DNA from: DASQEH01 sp963765725
Lineage (GTDB): Bacteria > Actinomycetota > Actinomycetes > Propionibacteriales > Nocardioidaceae
Assembly: GCA_963765725.1 (NCBI GenBank)
Contig: CAVXXI010000003.1
Location: 372,001 to 436,000 of the forward strand
Direction: 5' to 3'
Length of the DNA: 64,000 nucleotides
The notes beneath the pieces are model-generated. The model was given only the letters and a program-made list of their open reading frames with translations. It was not told the DNA's origin and ran no database searches. Shown piece by piece: positions 29,173 to 37,705 of this stretch. Numbering within the stretch: position 1 is the first letter of the stretch; every line of letters begins with the position of its first letter. The translations under genes were made by a program, and so were the position numbers.

Positions 29173-29946
29173 TCAGAGGTCCTTGTGCTCCAGCGGCTGG
29201 TCAGGTGTCGTGGGGACCGGCGACTCCACGGTCTCCTCCGACGCGAGCGGCGCCGTGGGAGCGGTGTCCGACTGGTCCGAGGCACCGTTGGAGCTGGCGG
29301 TGGTCGAGGTGACCGCGGTCGCGGACTCTGCCGGGACCGGCTGCGTCGGGGCCGCCGCCGCGGAGTCTCGACCCGCCGTCCAGGCCGGGTCGGCGTCCTG
29401 GCCGGACAGCTTCATGTACACGAAGGCGGCCAGCCCGCCGAGACCGAGCAGGATCAACAGGTTGCGGAGCTTGTGGCCCTTCTTGGGCGGAGTCGGCTCC
29501 TCGGCCAGACCCAGCCGAACAGCAGCTCGCCTGCCACCCGCCTTGCTCGCCGCCATGGCCACCCCGGCGGCAGGCACGATCTTGTCGCGGGCGCTGTCGA
29601 GTGCGGGTCCGATGCGGTCCTTCGCGTCGCCGAGCGCGGGTCCGATGCGGTCCTTCGCGTCGCCGAGGGCGGGTCCGATGCGGTCCTTCGCGTCGCCGAG
29701 GGCGGGTCCGATGCGGTCCTTGGCGTCCTCGACGAGTGGCGTGATGCGGTCCCTGGCCTCGTCGACGAGCGGCACGAGCTTCTCGCGGGCCTCGTCGAGA
29801 GCAGGGCCCACCGTGGTCGCCACGGCGACGACGGCATCCTGCGCCGCCAGCCCGATCCTGTCGATGGCGGACTCGGCGGCCAGCCGCTGGGCGCTGAACA
29901 CATCCGACTTCGTCGTACGCTTCTTACGGGCGTTCCTGAGGGCCAC
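29173..29946 (-). CDS. repeat-rich single-pass membrane protein (positional match to DUF5324)
   Basis: 257 aa. The N-terminal half is a long amphipathic helix region with an 11-residue repeat, DAKDRIGPALG, in four near-identical copies and looser versions on both sides (EAREKLVPLVD, EARDRITPLVE, SARDKIVPAAG). A basic segment and one membrane helix follow (KGHKLRNLLILLGLGGLAAF), then an acidic Ser/Thr/Pro-rich tail. The layout resembles apolipoprotein/LEA-type helices. In streptomycetes a DUF5324 protein of similar build sits beside ppiA-rhomboid-crgA, so this is probably its counterpart. GTG at 29946 follows AAGGAG; a GTG two codons earlier is also possible. Confidence 0.65.
   Translation of the reverse strand: MALRNARKKRTTKSDVFSAQRLAAESAIDRIGLAAQDAVVAVATTVGPALDEAREKLVPLVDEARDRITPLVEDAKDRIGPALGDAKDRIGPALGDAKDRIGPALGDAKDRIGPALDSARDKIVPAAGVAMAASKAGGRRAAVRLGLAEEPTPPKKGHKLRNLLILLGLGGLAAFVYMKLSGQDADPAWTAGRDSAAAAPTQPVPAESATAVTSTTASSNGASDQSDTAPTAPLASEETVESPVPTTPDQPLEHKDL
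29603..29734 (-). repeat. four 33-bp in-frame tandem repeats
   Basis: Four head-to-tail units of 33 bp (29603, 29636, 29669 and 29702) encode the repeated DAKDRIGPALG. The first three are almost identical in DNA; the fourth has drifted. The near identity of the DNA suggests recent expansion or slippage, and copy number may vary between strains. Confidence 0.9.
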
Positions 29947-30178
29947 GGCCACTCCTTCGAATCGTCGCTTCGCCGTTCCTTGAGCGGTCAGGCTACCCGC
30001 CCGCGCTCGTCACCACTCTTTCGCATGGGCGCCTCGCGCACCACTACCGGGGTGGATCGCCTATTTGGTCCGCCGTGCAAGGATTGACCGAACGCGCCCG
30101 GACCGGGACCGAGACACGAGGCTTTCGAGTCGTCCGGCGCGACCCTCGAACTCCCGAACGACCAAGGAGCGACACCAG

Positions 30179-30700
30179 GTGGCCGACGATCTGTACGCGA
30201 CCCTCAAGACGAACCGTGGCGACATCGTCATCGAGCTCTTCCCCAACCACGCACCGAAGACCGTCGAGAACTTCGTGGGCCTCGCCGAGGGCACCCAGCA
30301 GTGGAAGGACCCCAAGACCGGTGCTACGAGCAACGCACCGTTCTACGACGGGCTCATCTTCCACCGTGTCATCGACGGCTTCATGATCCAGGGCGGCTGC
30401 CCGAACGGTGACGGACGCGGCGGGCCTGGATACACGTTCAAGGACGAGTTCCACCCCGAGCTGACCTTCTCCAAGCCGTACCTGCTCGCGATGGCGAACT
30501 CCGGCCCCGGTACGAACGGCTCGCAGTTCTTCATCACCATGGGACCCACCCCGCACCTCAACATGCACCACACCATCTTCGGTGAGGTGGCCGACGCCGC
30601 GAGCCGTGAGGTCGTCGATGCCATCGCCAAGACCCCGACGCGGCGCGACCGTCCTGTCGACGATGTCGTCATCGACAGTGTCGAGATCGAGCGGCGGTAG
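30179..30700 (+). CDS. ppiA: peptidyl-prolyl cis-trans isomerase, cyclophilin type
   Basis: 173 aa cytosolic cyclophilin. Core motifs: KTVENFVGLAEG, FYDGLIFHRVIDGFMIQGGC (catalytic Arg in FHRV), GGPGYTFKDEF, LAMANSGPGTNGSQFFIT and LNMHHTIFGEV. There is no signal peptide. The GTG at 30179 is chosen because AAGGAG lies nine bases upstream and the encoded start (VADDLYATLKTNRGDIVIEL) fits the family; the longer frame upstream is arginine-rich. It heads the plus-strand pair with the rhomboid gene in the conserved oriC-side block. Confidence 0.95.
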   Translation: MADDLYATLKTNRGDIVIELFPNHAPKTVENFVGLAEGTQQWKDPKTGATSNAPFYDGLIFHRVIDGFMIQGGCPNGDGRGGPGYTFKDEFHPELTFSKPYLLAMANSGPGTNGSQFFITMGPTPHLNMHHTIFGEVADAASREVVDAIAKTPTRRDRPVDDVVIDSVEIERR

Positions 30701-30724
30701 TACCGAGGGAGGCGGAGCTTCGTC

Positions 30725-31630
30725 GTGAGCGGTTTCGGCGCGTCGGCGCAGGGTGCGGGCACGATCCCGCACTGCTACCGCCACCCTGACAGGGAGACCT
30801 ACATCTCCTGCCAGCGCTGCGCCCGGCCGATCTGCCCGGACTGCATGACGCAGGCGTCCGTCGGGTTCCAGTGCCCGGAGTGCGTGCGGCAAGGGTCCGC
30901 CACCGCGCCGCGCGCGCGGACGGCCTTCGGCGGCAGGCTCAACGACGGGTCCTCGGTCGTCACGATCGCCCTGATCGCGATCAACGTCGTCTTCTTCGTG
31001 ATCGCGAACGCGACCGCCAAGGGATTCGGTCCGGGCTCGTTCGTGCTGAAGATGGCCCTGATACCCGATGCCGACTCGCCGCGACAGGGCATCGAAGGGG
31101 TCGCGCAGGGGTCGTACTGGCAGCTGATCACGTCCACGTTCCTGCACGTACAGCTGCTGCACATCGCGTTCAACATGATCGGGCTGTGGATCTTCGGGAC
31201 CTTCCTGGAGGCGCAGCTCGGTCGGTGGCGCTACCTCAGCCTGTACCTGCTGACCGGGCTGGCGGGCTCGGTGTGTATCTACGTGCTGTCGGGCCCGGTC
31301 GGTCCGGGCCAGCCGCTGAACTACTCGCTGGGCGCGTCGGGGTCGATCTTCGGACTGTTCGGGGCGGCGTTGCTGATCTTGCTGAAGCAGCGCCGAGACG
31401 TCACCCAACTGCTGGTCCTGCTGGCCCTGAACCTCGCCATCACGTTCACCGTCCCCGACGTGTCCTGGCAGGCGCATATCGGCGGGCTCGGCGCTGGCCT
31501 GCTCATCGGTGCGGGTCTCGCGTACGCACCACGTGAGCATCGGCTGCTCGTGCATGCGGGCTCTATGGCCGCCCTGTTCGTGGTGTGCCTGGCGCTCGTC
31601 GTGCTGCGGACGGCACAGTTGACCGCGTGA
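30725..31630 (+). CDS. rhomboid intramembrane serine protease with B-box zinc finger
   Basis: 301 aa. An N-terminal zinc-finger segment (CYRHPDRETYISCQRCARPI, CPDCM, CPECV; about 16-58) precedes six or seven membrane helices. Rhomboid features: HIAFNMIGLWIFGTFLEAQLG (HxxxN), catalytic Ser in SLGASGSIFGLFGA and catalytic His in WQAHIGGLGAGLLIG. It cuts membrane-anchored proteins inside the bilayer; targets are unknown. The GTG start follows a GGAGGCGGAG site 25 bases after ppiA, so the two are co-transcribed. Confidence 0.92.
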   Translation: MSGFGASAQGAGTIPHCYRHPDRETYISCQRCARPICPDCMTQASVGFQCPECVRQGSATAPRARTAFGGRLNDGSSVVTIALIAINVVFFVIANATAKGFGPGSFVLKMALIPDADSPRQGIEGVAQGSYWQLITSTFLHVQLLHIAFNMIGLWIFGTFLEAQLGRWRYLSLYLLTGLAGSVCIYVLSGPVGPGQPLNYSLGASGSIFGLFGAALLILLKQRRDVTQLLVLLALNLAITFTVPDVSWQAHIGGLGAGLLIGAGLAYAPREHRLLVHAGSMAALFVVCLALVVLRTAQLTA

Positions 31631-31637
31631 CGCGAAG

Positions 31638-31669
31638 TTGTCCACACTGGGGATAACTGCTGTGGAGAA
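31638..31669. promoter_or_regulatory. pair of DnaA-box-like sites
   Basis: TTGTCCACA (31638-31646) is a perfect actinobacterial-type DnaA box. TGTGGAGAA (31661-31669) is its inverted form with one mismatch. They lie 14 bases apart in the gap between the convergent rhomboid and crgA genes. Binding by DnaA is inferred from the motif and from this block's usual closeness to oriC. Confidence 0.5.
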
Positions 31670-31724
31670 CTACACCCGTGTAAGTACGGGGAGTGGCCGG
31701 GGCATGAACGGCGAGCGAACCGGT

Positions 31725-31976
31725 CTATTGCCAGCGGGTGGCGAAGACGAACCCGATCGAGATCAGGGCCATCCCGACCAGCAGGTTCCAGTTGCCGAGG
31801 TCGGACATGTATTTCAGGTCCGGCGCCAGATAGAACACCACGATCCAGAGCAGGCCGACGATCCAGCACGCCACCATGGCCGGCGCCACCCAGCGGGCAC
31901 TGCCGATCCGAGCCGGCTTCCGCGACGAGGTCGGGGCCGTGTACGCGCTCTTCTTGCGGGGTCGTGACTCGGGCAC
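31725..31976 (-). CDS. crgA: cell division protein CrgA
   Basis: 83 aa. A basic cytoplasmic N-terminus (SRPRKKSAYTAPTSSRKPAR) and two membrane helices (about 29-50 and 62-81), with the family signature LGNWNLLVGMALISIGFVFA before RW. CrgA binds FtsZ, FtsQ and penicillin-binding proteins and holds the divisome together. The GTG at 31976 follows AGGAG. A TAGGCT -10 on the minus strand (32021-32026) may be its promoter. Same position as crgA in mycobacteria and streptomycetes. Confidence 0.93.
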   Translation of the reverse strand: MPESRPRKKSAYTAPTSSRKPARIGSARWVAPAMVACWIVGLLWIVVFYLAPDLKYMSDLGNWNLLVGMALISIGFVFATRWQ

Positions 31977-32053
31977 CAGAACTCCTGTCGGTCGCGTATG
32001 AAGGGTGGGCTGGCACTCTCAGCCTATCTCCCTCTCCCCAGCTCCCGACCCTT

Positions 32054-32118
32054 TCGCCGACACCTCGCCAGCGGCCCGACTTCGCCGGCGTGTCGCGCAC
32101 CGATCGACGTCTCGGCGC
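32054..32118. repeat. 65-bp inverted-repeat element, copy D
   Basis: A distant copy of the element otherwise seen at 3-5 kb: left end TTCGCCGACACCTCGCC, core GCCGGCGTGTCGCGCACCGA, right end TCGACGTCTCGGCG. It has the orientation of copies A and B. It lies between the divergent crgA and DUF881 genes, just upstream of the probable crgA promoter. Confidence 0.75.
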
Positions 32119-32207
32119 GGCTGGACGGGCTTCCGGCCGCGGATCGATCCCGGACCGGCGGCGAGCTCGGATAGCCTGGGGCCGACTGCACGGGAGGAGT
32201 GGACCGG

Positions 32208-32999
32208 ATGGGGCGGCGCCCGCACGCTGTACGCGGCTCCGTGCCGGCACGGCGACAGCGGCTGCAGAGCTGGGCGCGAAGCCGGCCGCTCGCCTGGCGC
32301 GTCGGCGTCCCGGTCGTATGCGCCCTCGCCGGCCTGCTGGCCACGACGTCGATGATCAACGCCCGAGGCACCGACCTCCGCGGCGGCCGGCACACCGACC
32401 TGATCAGCCTGGTGAGCGGGCAGCGGCTCGAGGTACAGGACCTGCGTAGGCAGGTACGCGCCGACCAGGCGTCGGTCGACGCCCTGCTGCGCAGCGTCAA
32501 GGGGGTGACCTCGGGCCAGCTGCACCGCCAGGTGACGCACCTCGGCGCGCCCGCGGGGCTCACTGCGCTCAAGGGGCCCGGCGTGGTCGTCACCCTGAAC
32601 GACGCGCCGCGAGGCGAGGAGGTCCCGCGCGGTACCGACCCCAACCTGCTGCTCGTCCACCAGCAGGACATCCAAGCGGTGGTCAACGCCCTGTGGGCGG
32701 GCGGCGCCAGCGGCGTGAGCCTGCAGGGCCAGCGCGTGATCGCGACTACCGGCATCAAGTGCGTCGGCAACACCGTCGTACTGCAGGGCGTCCCGTACTC
32801 TCCGCCGTACCGGATCGCCGCGGTCGGCTCATCGCCGGCCCTACGGGCCGCGCTCGCAGCGTCGCCGCAGGTACGGGCCTACCGCGACTACACGGCACCT
32901 CCGTACAACCTGCGCTGGTCGCTGCGCCAGCCGGCGATCGTCCGCCTGCCCGCCTACGCCGGCGCGCTGAGCCTCCAGTACGCCCGTCCCGCTCCGTAG
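32208..32999 (+). CDS. DUF881 family protein
   Basis: 263 aa. One membrane helix (about 33-50, VGVPVVCALAGLLATTSMIN), a coiled coil (LISLVSGQRLEVQDLRRQVR) and the DUF881 domain (GLTALKGPGVVVTLNDAP; VHQQDIQAVVNALWAGGASG; IATTGIKCVGNTVVLQG; PPYRIAAVGS). Function unknown, but the family is regularly placed between crgA and pknB in actinobacteria (Rv0012 position) and is thought to take part in division or envelope processes. The ATG at 32208 is ten bases after GGGAGGAG; a GTG at 32199 is too close to that site. Converges with pknB. Confidence 0.88.
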   Translation: MGRRPHAVRGSVPARRQRLQSWARSRPLAWRVGVPVVCALAGLLATTSMINARGTDLRGGRHTDLISLVSGQRLEVQDLRRQVRADQASVDALLRSVKGVTSGQLHRQVTHLGAPAGLTALKGPGVVVTLNDAPRGEEVPRGTDPNLLLVHQQDIQAVVNALWAGGASGVSLQGQRVIATTGIKCVGNTVVLQGVPYSPPYRIAAVGSSPALRAALAASPQVRAYRDYTAPPYNLRWSLRQPAIVRLPAYAGALSLQYARPAP

Positions 33000-33015
33000 A
33001 TCGCCGCCGGGCCGG

Positions 33016-34848
33016 TCAGGGCAGCAGGCTCGAGGACGGACCGCCGGTGGACGGCCCTGTCGGCCGTGTCGGCGGTGCCGTCGTCGTCGGTGGGGCAGTG
33101 GTTGTGGGGGGCGCAGTGGTCGTCGGCGGGGCCGTCGTCGTGGGCGGTGCGGTCGTCTGCGGACCGAGCGACACCGAGATGACGACGGTCGCGCCGTACG
33201 GTTCGCGACTGCCGCCGGGCGGATCCTGCTTCGTCACTGTCCCCACAGGCGCGTCGGACTGTACCGAGGAGCGCACGACGCTGAAGTGATGCGACGTCAA
33301 CAGCGTGGTGGCCGCGTTTGCGCCCATGCCGACCACGGTGTCGACCACGACGTAGCCGGTCGAGTAGAAGACCGTGATCGTGGCCCCCACCGGCTCGGTA
33401 TTGCCCGGCAGGGGGTCGGTGGTGGTCACCTGGTTCTTGCGCTCGGTGCTGTCGCTCTGCGGCTTCGGGTCGACCTTGAACCCCAGACCCTGCAGCTTCG
33501 ACGTGGCCGCAGCCAGGCTGAGGGAGCTCACGTCGGGAACCGCGCGGACCTGCGTCCCGGCCGAGACGGTCACGTTGACCGACGCGCCCTTGTCGACCTG
33601 CTTCCCGGGAGCCACGCTCTGGCTGAGGATGTGTCCCTTCGGGACGGTCGGACTGTTCCTCGGCACCTGGGCACCGAGCGTGAGACCGGCGGCTCGGAGC
33701 TTGCTGGTGGCCTGCGCCACGGTAAGCCTGAACAGATTGGGCACGCGTGCCTGGCTCACGGCGTCGTTGGACAGCAGCCGTGGCACGAGGACCACCCCGG
33801 CGATCACCAGCGCGGCCAGGAGCAGGAGCAGGGCCACCCAGAGCCCGGTACGCCGCGAGGCAGGCGCCACCTCTTCGTATTGGGTGATCGTGGTCGGTTG
33901 GGCACCACGAGGCTCTCGCTTCGTGTCCGGCGCGAGGAACGGCTGGGTCTCCAGCCCCGATGACGCGTACACGGCCGGCGCCAGTACGGGGCGTCCCTCG
34001 AGCGCACGCTCGATGTCGGCGCGCATCTCGCCGGCATTCTGGTAGCGCTCTTCGACGGGCTTGGCGAGCGCCTTCATGGTGATCGCGTCGATCGCCGGCG
34101 ACACTTCCGGCTCGATCGTCGACGGCGCCGGTGGCTCCTCGCGGACGTGCTGGTAGGCGACGGACACCGGGGAGTCGCCGATGAACGGGGGACGCCCGGT
34201 GAGGAGCTCGAACAGCACGCACCCGGTGGAGTACAGGTCGCTGCGTGCGTCGACCTGCTCGCCTCGTGCCTGTTCGGGAGACAGGTACTGCGCCGTACCG
34301 ATCACCGCCGCGGTCTGCGTCATCGTGGCCGACGAGTCGGAGGTCGCCCGCGCGATGCCGAAGTCCATCACCTTGACGTCGCCGGTCGGGTTGAGCATCA
34401 CGTTGGCCGGCTTGATGTCGCGGTGGATGATGCCGGCCCGGTGGCTGTAGTCGAGGGCGTCGAGGATCGAGGCCGTGATCTCGAGGGCACGCTCTGGAAG
34501 GATCTTGCGCCCGTCGCGCAGAATGTCGCGGAGCGTACGCCCTTCGACGTACTCCATCACGATGTACGGCAGCACCAGGGAGCTGTCGTCGGGCGACTGT
34601 TCCTCGCCGGTGTCGTACACGGCGACGATCGCCGGGTGGTTGAGGGAGGCGGCCGACTGCGCTTCCCGTCGGAATCGCGCCTGGAAGGTGGGGTCCCTCG
34701 CGAGGTCGGTGCGCAGGCGCTTGATCGCGACGTGCCGGCCCAGCCTGAGGTCCTGGGCCATCCGCACCTCGGCCATGCCGCCGCGCCCCAGCAGCCCCGA
34801 CAGCTGGTAGCGCCCGCCTCCGAGCATGGTGGGACCGTCGGGGTTCAT
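33016..34848 (-). CDS. pknB: Ser/Thr protein kinase PknB with PASTA domains
   Basis: 610 aa. The kinase domain (about 14-275) has the Gly loop LLGRGGMAEVRMA, Lys in VAIKRL, catalytic loop IHRDIKPANVML, DFG in KVMDFGIA and activation-loop Thr residues (SSATMTQTAAVIGTAQYLSP). A juxtamembrane linker and one helix (about 340-360) lead to three extracellular PASTA repeats (VPNLFRLTVAQATSKLRAAG; VPDVSSLSLAAATSKLQGLG; VDTVVGMGANAATTLLTSHH). These bind peptidoglycan fragments and tune wall synthesis and division. The C-terminus adds an unusual TTTAPP repeat tail. No pknA is next to it, unlike in mycobacteria. ATGA overlap with pbpA. Confidence 0.95.
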   Translation of the reverse strand: MNPDGPTMLGGGRYQLSGLLGRGGMAEVRMAQDLRLGRHVAIKRLRTDLARDPTFQARFRREAQSAASLNHPAIVAVYDTGEEQSPDDSSLVLPYIVMEYVEGRTLRDILRDGRKILPERALEITASILDALDYSHRAGIIHRDIKPANVMLNPTGDVKVMDFGIARATSDSSATMTQTAAVIGTAQYLSPEQARGEQVDARSDLYSTGCVLFELLTGRPPFIGDSPVSVAYQHVREEPPAPSTIEPEVSPAIDAITMKALAKPVEERYQNAGEMRADIERALEGRPVLAPAVYASSGLETQPFLAPDTKREPRGAQPTTITQYEEVAPASRRTGLWVALLLLLAALVIAGVVLVPRLLSNDAVSQARVPNLFRLTVAQATSKLRAAGLTLGAQVPRNSPTVPKGHILSQSVAPGKQVDKGASVNVTVSAGTQVRAVPDVSSLSLAAATSKLQGLGFKVDPKPQSDSTERKNQVTTTDPLPGNTEPVGATITVFYSTGYVVVDTVVGMGANAATTLLTSHHFSVVRSSVQSDAPVGTVTKQDPPGGSREPYGATVVISVSLGPQTTAPPTTTAPPTTTAPPTTTAPPTTTAPPTRPTGPSTGGPSSSLLP

Positions 34849-36308
34849 CGCTTGATCACCGCTCTCATTACCCTGGCTGCGATCGGTCCGGCCAGCCCGC
34901 CGCCGGTGATCCCGGCACGAGGAACCGACGTCCGCTCGACCACTACAGCGACGGCCACCTGCGGGTTGTCGGCGGGCGCGAACGCCACCATCCAGGCGTA
35001 CGGGGACCGGGTCGCCGAGGAGTTGGCGGTGCCGGTCTTGCCGGCCACGGAGATCCCGGGGATCGCGGCGTTCTTGCCGGTGCCGGAGTTCACCACGGCC
35101 ACCATCATGGAGGTGAGCGCCTTCGCGTTGGACGCCGACATCGCCTGGTGGAGGACCTGCGGCTGCGGCGAGGCGTCGCCGATCAGGTGGAGGTCGGGCG
35201 AGCGGAGGGTCTGGACGATGTACGGCCGCATCACGTTCCCGCCGTTGGCTATGCCCGCGGCCACCATGGCCATCTGCAGCGGCGAGGCCGCGACGTCGAA
35301 CTGTCCGATAGCCGACAAGGCGGTGCTCGGCTCGTCGAGGTTGGTCGGGAACTTGCTGACCGCCGCGGGCAGCTGGTCGATGACGTCGGAGTTGAAGCCG
35401 AACTTCTCCGCCTGGGAGCGCAGCGCGTTGGCGCCGAGCTTGAGCCCGAGGTCGGCGAACGAGACGTTGCACGACACGACGAGCGCCTGGGTGAGCGTGA
35501 TCGAGCTGCCACCGCAGTCGGCGCCGTTCTCGTTGCCCAGGACGTGGGTGGTCTGGGGAAGCGGCAGCGACGTCCCGCCCCGGACCATGCTCTGCGGCGT
35601 GTACCCGCTGTTCAGCGCGGCGGCCGCGGTGACGAGCTTGAAGGTCGAGCCGGGCGGGTAGATCTGCTGGAGGCCGCGGTTGAGCATCACGTCGGCCTTG
35701 CTGTGGCTCAGGGTGTTCCATGCCTTGGTCGCAGCGGCCGTGTCGTGGGTGGCGATCCGGTTCGGGTTGTACGACGGGGCGGTCGCCGTGGCCAGGATCG
35801 CGCCGGTCTTCGGGTCGAGCGCGACGACAGCGCCCCGAGCGTCGCCAGGCAGTGCCTGCAAGCCGTTGTACGCGGCATGCTGGGCGCTCGGGTTGAGGGT
35901 CAGGAGCACACTGCCGCCCTCGGGCTGGTTGTCGCCGAGGAGCCCGACGATCCGGCTGACGAACAGGCTCGAGTCGCTGCCGGACAGGATCGAGTTCTCC
36001 GAGTTCTCCACCGCGGAGGTCCCGTAGATGCACGAGAAGTACCCGGTAGCCGGTGCGTACAGCAGCGGGTGCGGATAGGTGCGCAGGTACTTGAGGCTGT
36101 CGTGGGAGGGCCGGCTCTTCGCGACCGGCTGGCCGTCGACCAGGATCGGGCCGCGCTTGCGGGCGCATTCGGCGTCGCGGGCCCGCTTGTTGGCCCCGGA
36201 GTTGTCGAGTGCGCCGGCGCGGAAGACCTGGACGTAGTTGATGTTGACGAGCAGCATCGCGAACAGCAGCAGGCAGCCGATGGCGAGCGTCCGGATCGGC
36301 TTGTTCAT
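34845..36308 (-). CDS. pbpA: class B penicillin-binding protein PbpA
   Basis: 487 aa. An N-terminal membrane anchor (about 7-27), a dimerisation region, then the transpeptidase domain with all three motifs: active-site Ser in PPGSTFKLV, SCN in VVSCNVSFADLG and KTG in VAGKTGTANSS. It cross-links peptidoglycan with the neighbouring RodA-type glycosyltransferase. The position between rodA and pknB, and the short N-terminus, match actinobacterial PbpA. Overlaps both neighbours by ATGA. Confidence 0.95.
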   Translation of the reverse strand: MNKPIRTLAIGCLLLFAMLLVNINYVQVFRAGALDNSGANKRARDAECARKRGPILVDGQPVAKSRPSHDSLKYLRTYPHPLLYAPATGYFSCIYGTSAVENSENSILSGSDSSLFVSRIVGLLGDNQPEGGSVLLTLNPSAQHAAYNGLQALPGDARGAVVALDPKTGAILATATAPSYNPNRIATHDTAAATKAWNTLSHSKADVMLNRGLQQIYPPGSTFKLVTAAAALNSGYTPQSMVRGGTSLPLPQTTHVLGNENGADCGGSSITLTQALVVSCNVSFADLGLKLGANALRSQAEKFGFNSDVIDQLPAAVSKFPTNLDEPSTALSAIGQFDVAASPLQMAMVAAGIANGGNVMRPYIVQTLRSPDLHLIGDASPQPQVLHQAMSASNAKALTSMMVAVVNSGTGKNAAIPGISVAGKTGTANSSATRSPYAWMVAFAPADNPQVAVAVVVERTSVPRAGITGGGLAGPIAARVMRAVIKR

Positions 36309-37705
36309 CGCATCCTCACGACCTGGGTGTCCTCGTCGGGGGTCGGCAGCCGCAGATCCGGTACGGGCCGGCGGGCGTGGTCGCTTACCCGCAGGATCAG
36401 CGCCATGATGACCCAGTTGGCGACCAGCGACGAGCCGCCGTAGGACAAGAACGGCGTCGTCAGGCCGGTGAGCGGGATGAGGCGGGTGACGCCTCCGACC
36501 ACGACGAAGACCTGAAGCGCCATGGCGGTGGACAGGCCGACGGCCAGCAGCTTGCCGAAGGGGTCACGGCACACCAGTGCCGTGCGTAGCCCCCGCTCGA
36601 CGATCAGCCCGTAGATGACGATGATCGCCATCAGGCCGGTAAGGCCGAGCTCCTCGCCGAGGGAGGTCGCGATGAAGTCCGACCACGAGTACGGGGTCAG
36701 CTGCGGGCTGCCCTGACCCCAGCCGCGCCCGAGGATGCCTCCCCACGCGAGACCGTACTGGCCCTGGATGATCTGGTAGTAGGCGTCGGTGTTGCTGAAC
36801 GGGTGCAGCCAGCCTTCGACCCGGGCCTGGACGTGCCCGAACGCGAGGTAGCCGGCGTACGCGCCACCCGCGAAGAGCAGGGCACCCACGAACAGCCAGC
36901 TGGGGCGCTCGGTGGCGACGTAGAGCAGCACCACGAACAAGCCGAAGAAGAGCAGCGAGGAGCCGAGATCGTGCTCGAACACGAGCACGCCGAGGCTGAC
37001 GATCCACATCAAGACGATCGGACCGAGGTCGCGTCCGCGGGGGAGGTCGACGCCGAGGAACCGCTTGCCCGCGAGCGCCAGGGCGTCGCGCTTGACCACC
37101 AGGTAGCCCGCGAAGAAGACGGCCAGGCACAGCTTGGCGACCTCGCCGGGCTGGAAGGAGAACCCGGCGAACCGGATCCAGATGCGCGCGCCGTTGATGT
37201 TGACGCCGAGGCCCGGCAGCAGCGGCAGCAGCAGCAGGACCACGCCGGCCAGACCCGCGGTGTAGGTGAAGGCCTGCAACCGCCGATGGTCGGGGACGAG
37301 CACGAGCGCGGCCACGAAGCCGACGACCGAGATCGCCGTCCAGACCAGCTGCGGCGTCGCGTAGGTGTGGGCGGAGGGGTCGTCGGCGAGCCGGGCGATG
37401 TCGATGCGGTGGATCATGGCCAGCCCCATGCCGTTCAGGGCGATGGCGGACGGCAGCAGGACCGGGTCGGCGTACGGGGCGCGCAGTCGCACCGCGAGGT
37501 GGCACACGACGGCCATCGCGACGAGACCGCCGCCGTACTCCACGATGTCGGCCGGCACCCGCCTCGCGGTCCCCACACCGACCAGGGCGTACGCGCCGAC
37601 GCCGACGACGAGGGCGATGACCAGCAAGAACAGCTCGGCACCACGACGCTTGCGCGGGACGAAGACGTGACCGAGCCGGCCACCCGGCACCGACGCGCTG
37701 CTCAT
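36305..37705 (-). CDS. rodA: SEDS-family peptidoglycan glycosyltransferase RodA/FtsW
   Basis: 466 aa with about 10-12 membrane helices. SEDS signature segments: GARIWIRFAGFSFQPGEVAK, LVFEHDLGSSLLFFGLF and the C-terminal LPLTGLTTPFLSYGGSSLVA-type region (LIPLTGLTTPFLSYGGSSL). It polymerises lipid II and works with PbpA. The start at 37705 overlaps the pstP stop; a long upstream open frame in the same phase is a shadow of pstP. The RodA label comes from gene order. Confidence 0.94.
   Translation of the reverse strand: MSSASVPGGRLGHVFVPRKRRGAELFLLVIALVVGVGAYALVGVGTARRVPADIVEYGGGLVAMAVVCHLAVRLRAPYADPVLLPSAIALNGMGLAMIHRIDIARLADDPSAHTYATPQLVWTAISVVGFVAALVLVPDHRRLQAFTYTAGLAGVVLLLLPLLPGLGVNINGARIWIRFAGFSFQPGEVAKLCLAVFFAGYLVVKRDALALAGKRFLGVDLPRGRDLGPIVLMWIVSLGVLVFEHDLGSSLLFFGLFVVLLYVATERPSWLFVGALLFAGGAYAGYLAFGHVQARVEGWLHPFSNTDAYYQIIQGQYGLAWGGILGRGWGQGSPQLTPYSWSDFIATSLGEELGLTGLMAIIVIYGLIVERGLRTALVCRDPFGKLLAVGLSTAMALQVFVVVGGVTRLIPLTGLTTPFLSYGGSSLVANWVIMALILRVSDHARRPVPDLRLPTPDEDTQVVRMR

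Noticed and set aside
28907..29983. 358-aa plus-strand reading frame with AGPMRSFASP repeats
   Set aside because: Antisense to the membrane repeat protein; its repeat simply mirrors the 33-bp units. The minus-strand frame has a ribosome site, a membrane helix and better codon use.
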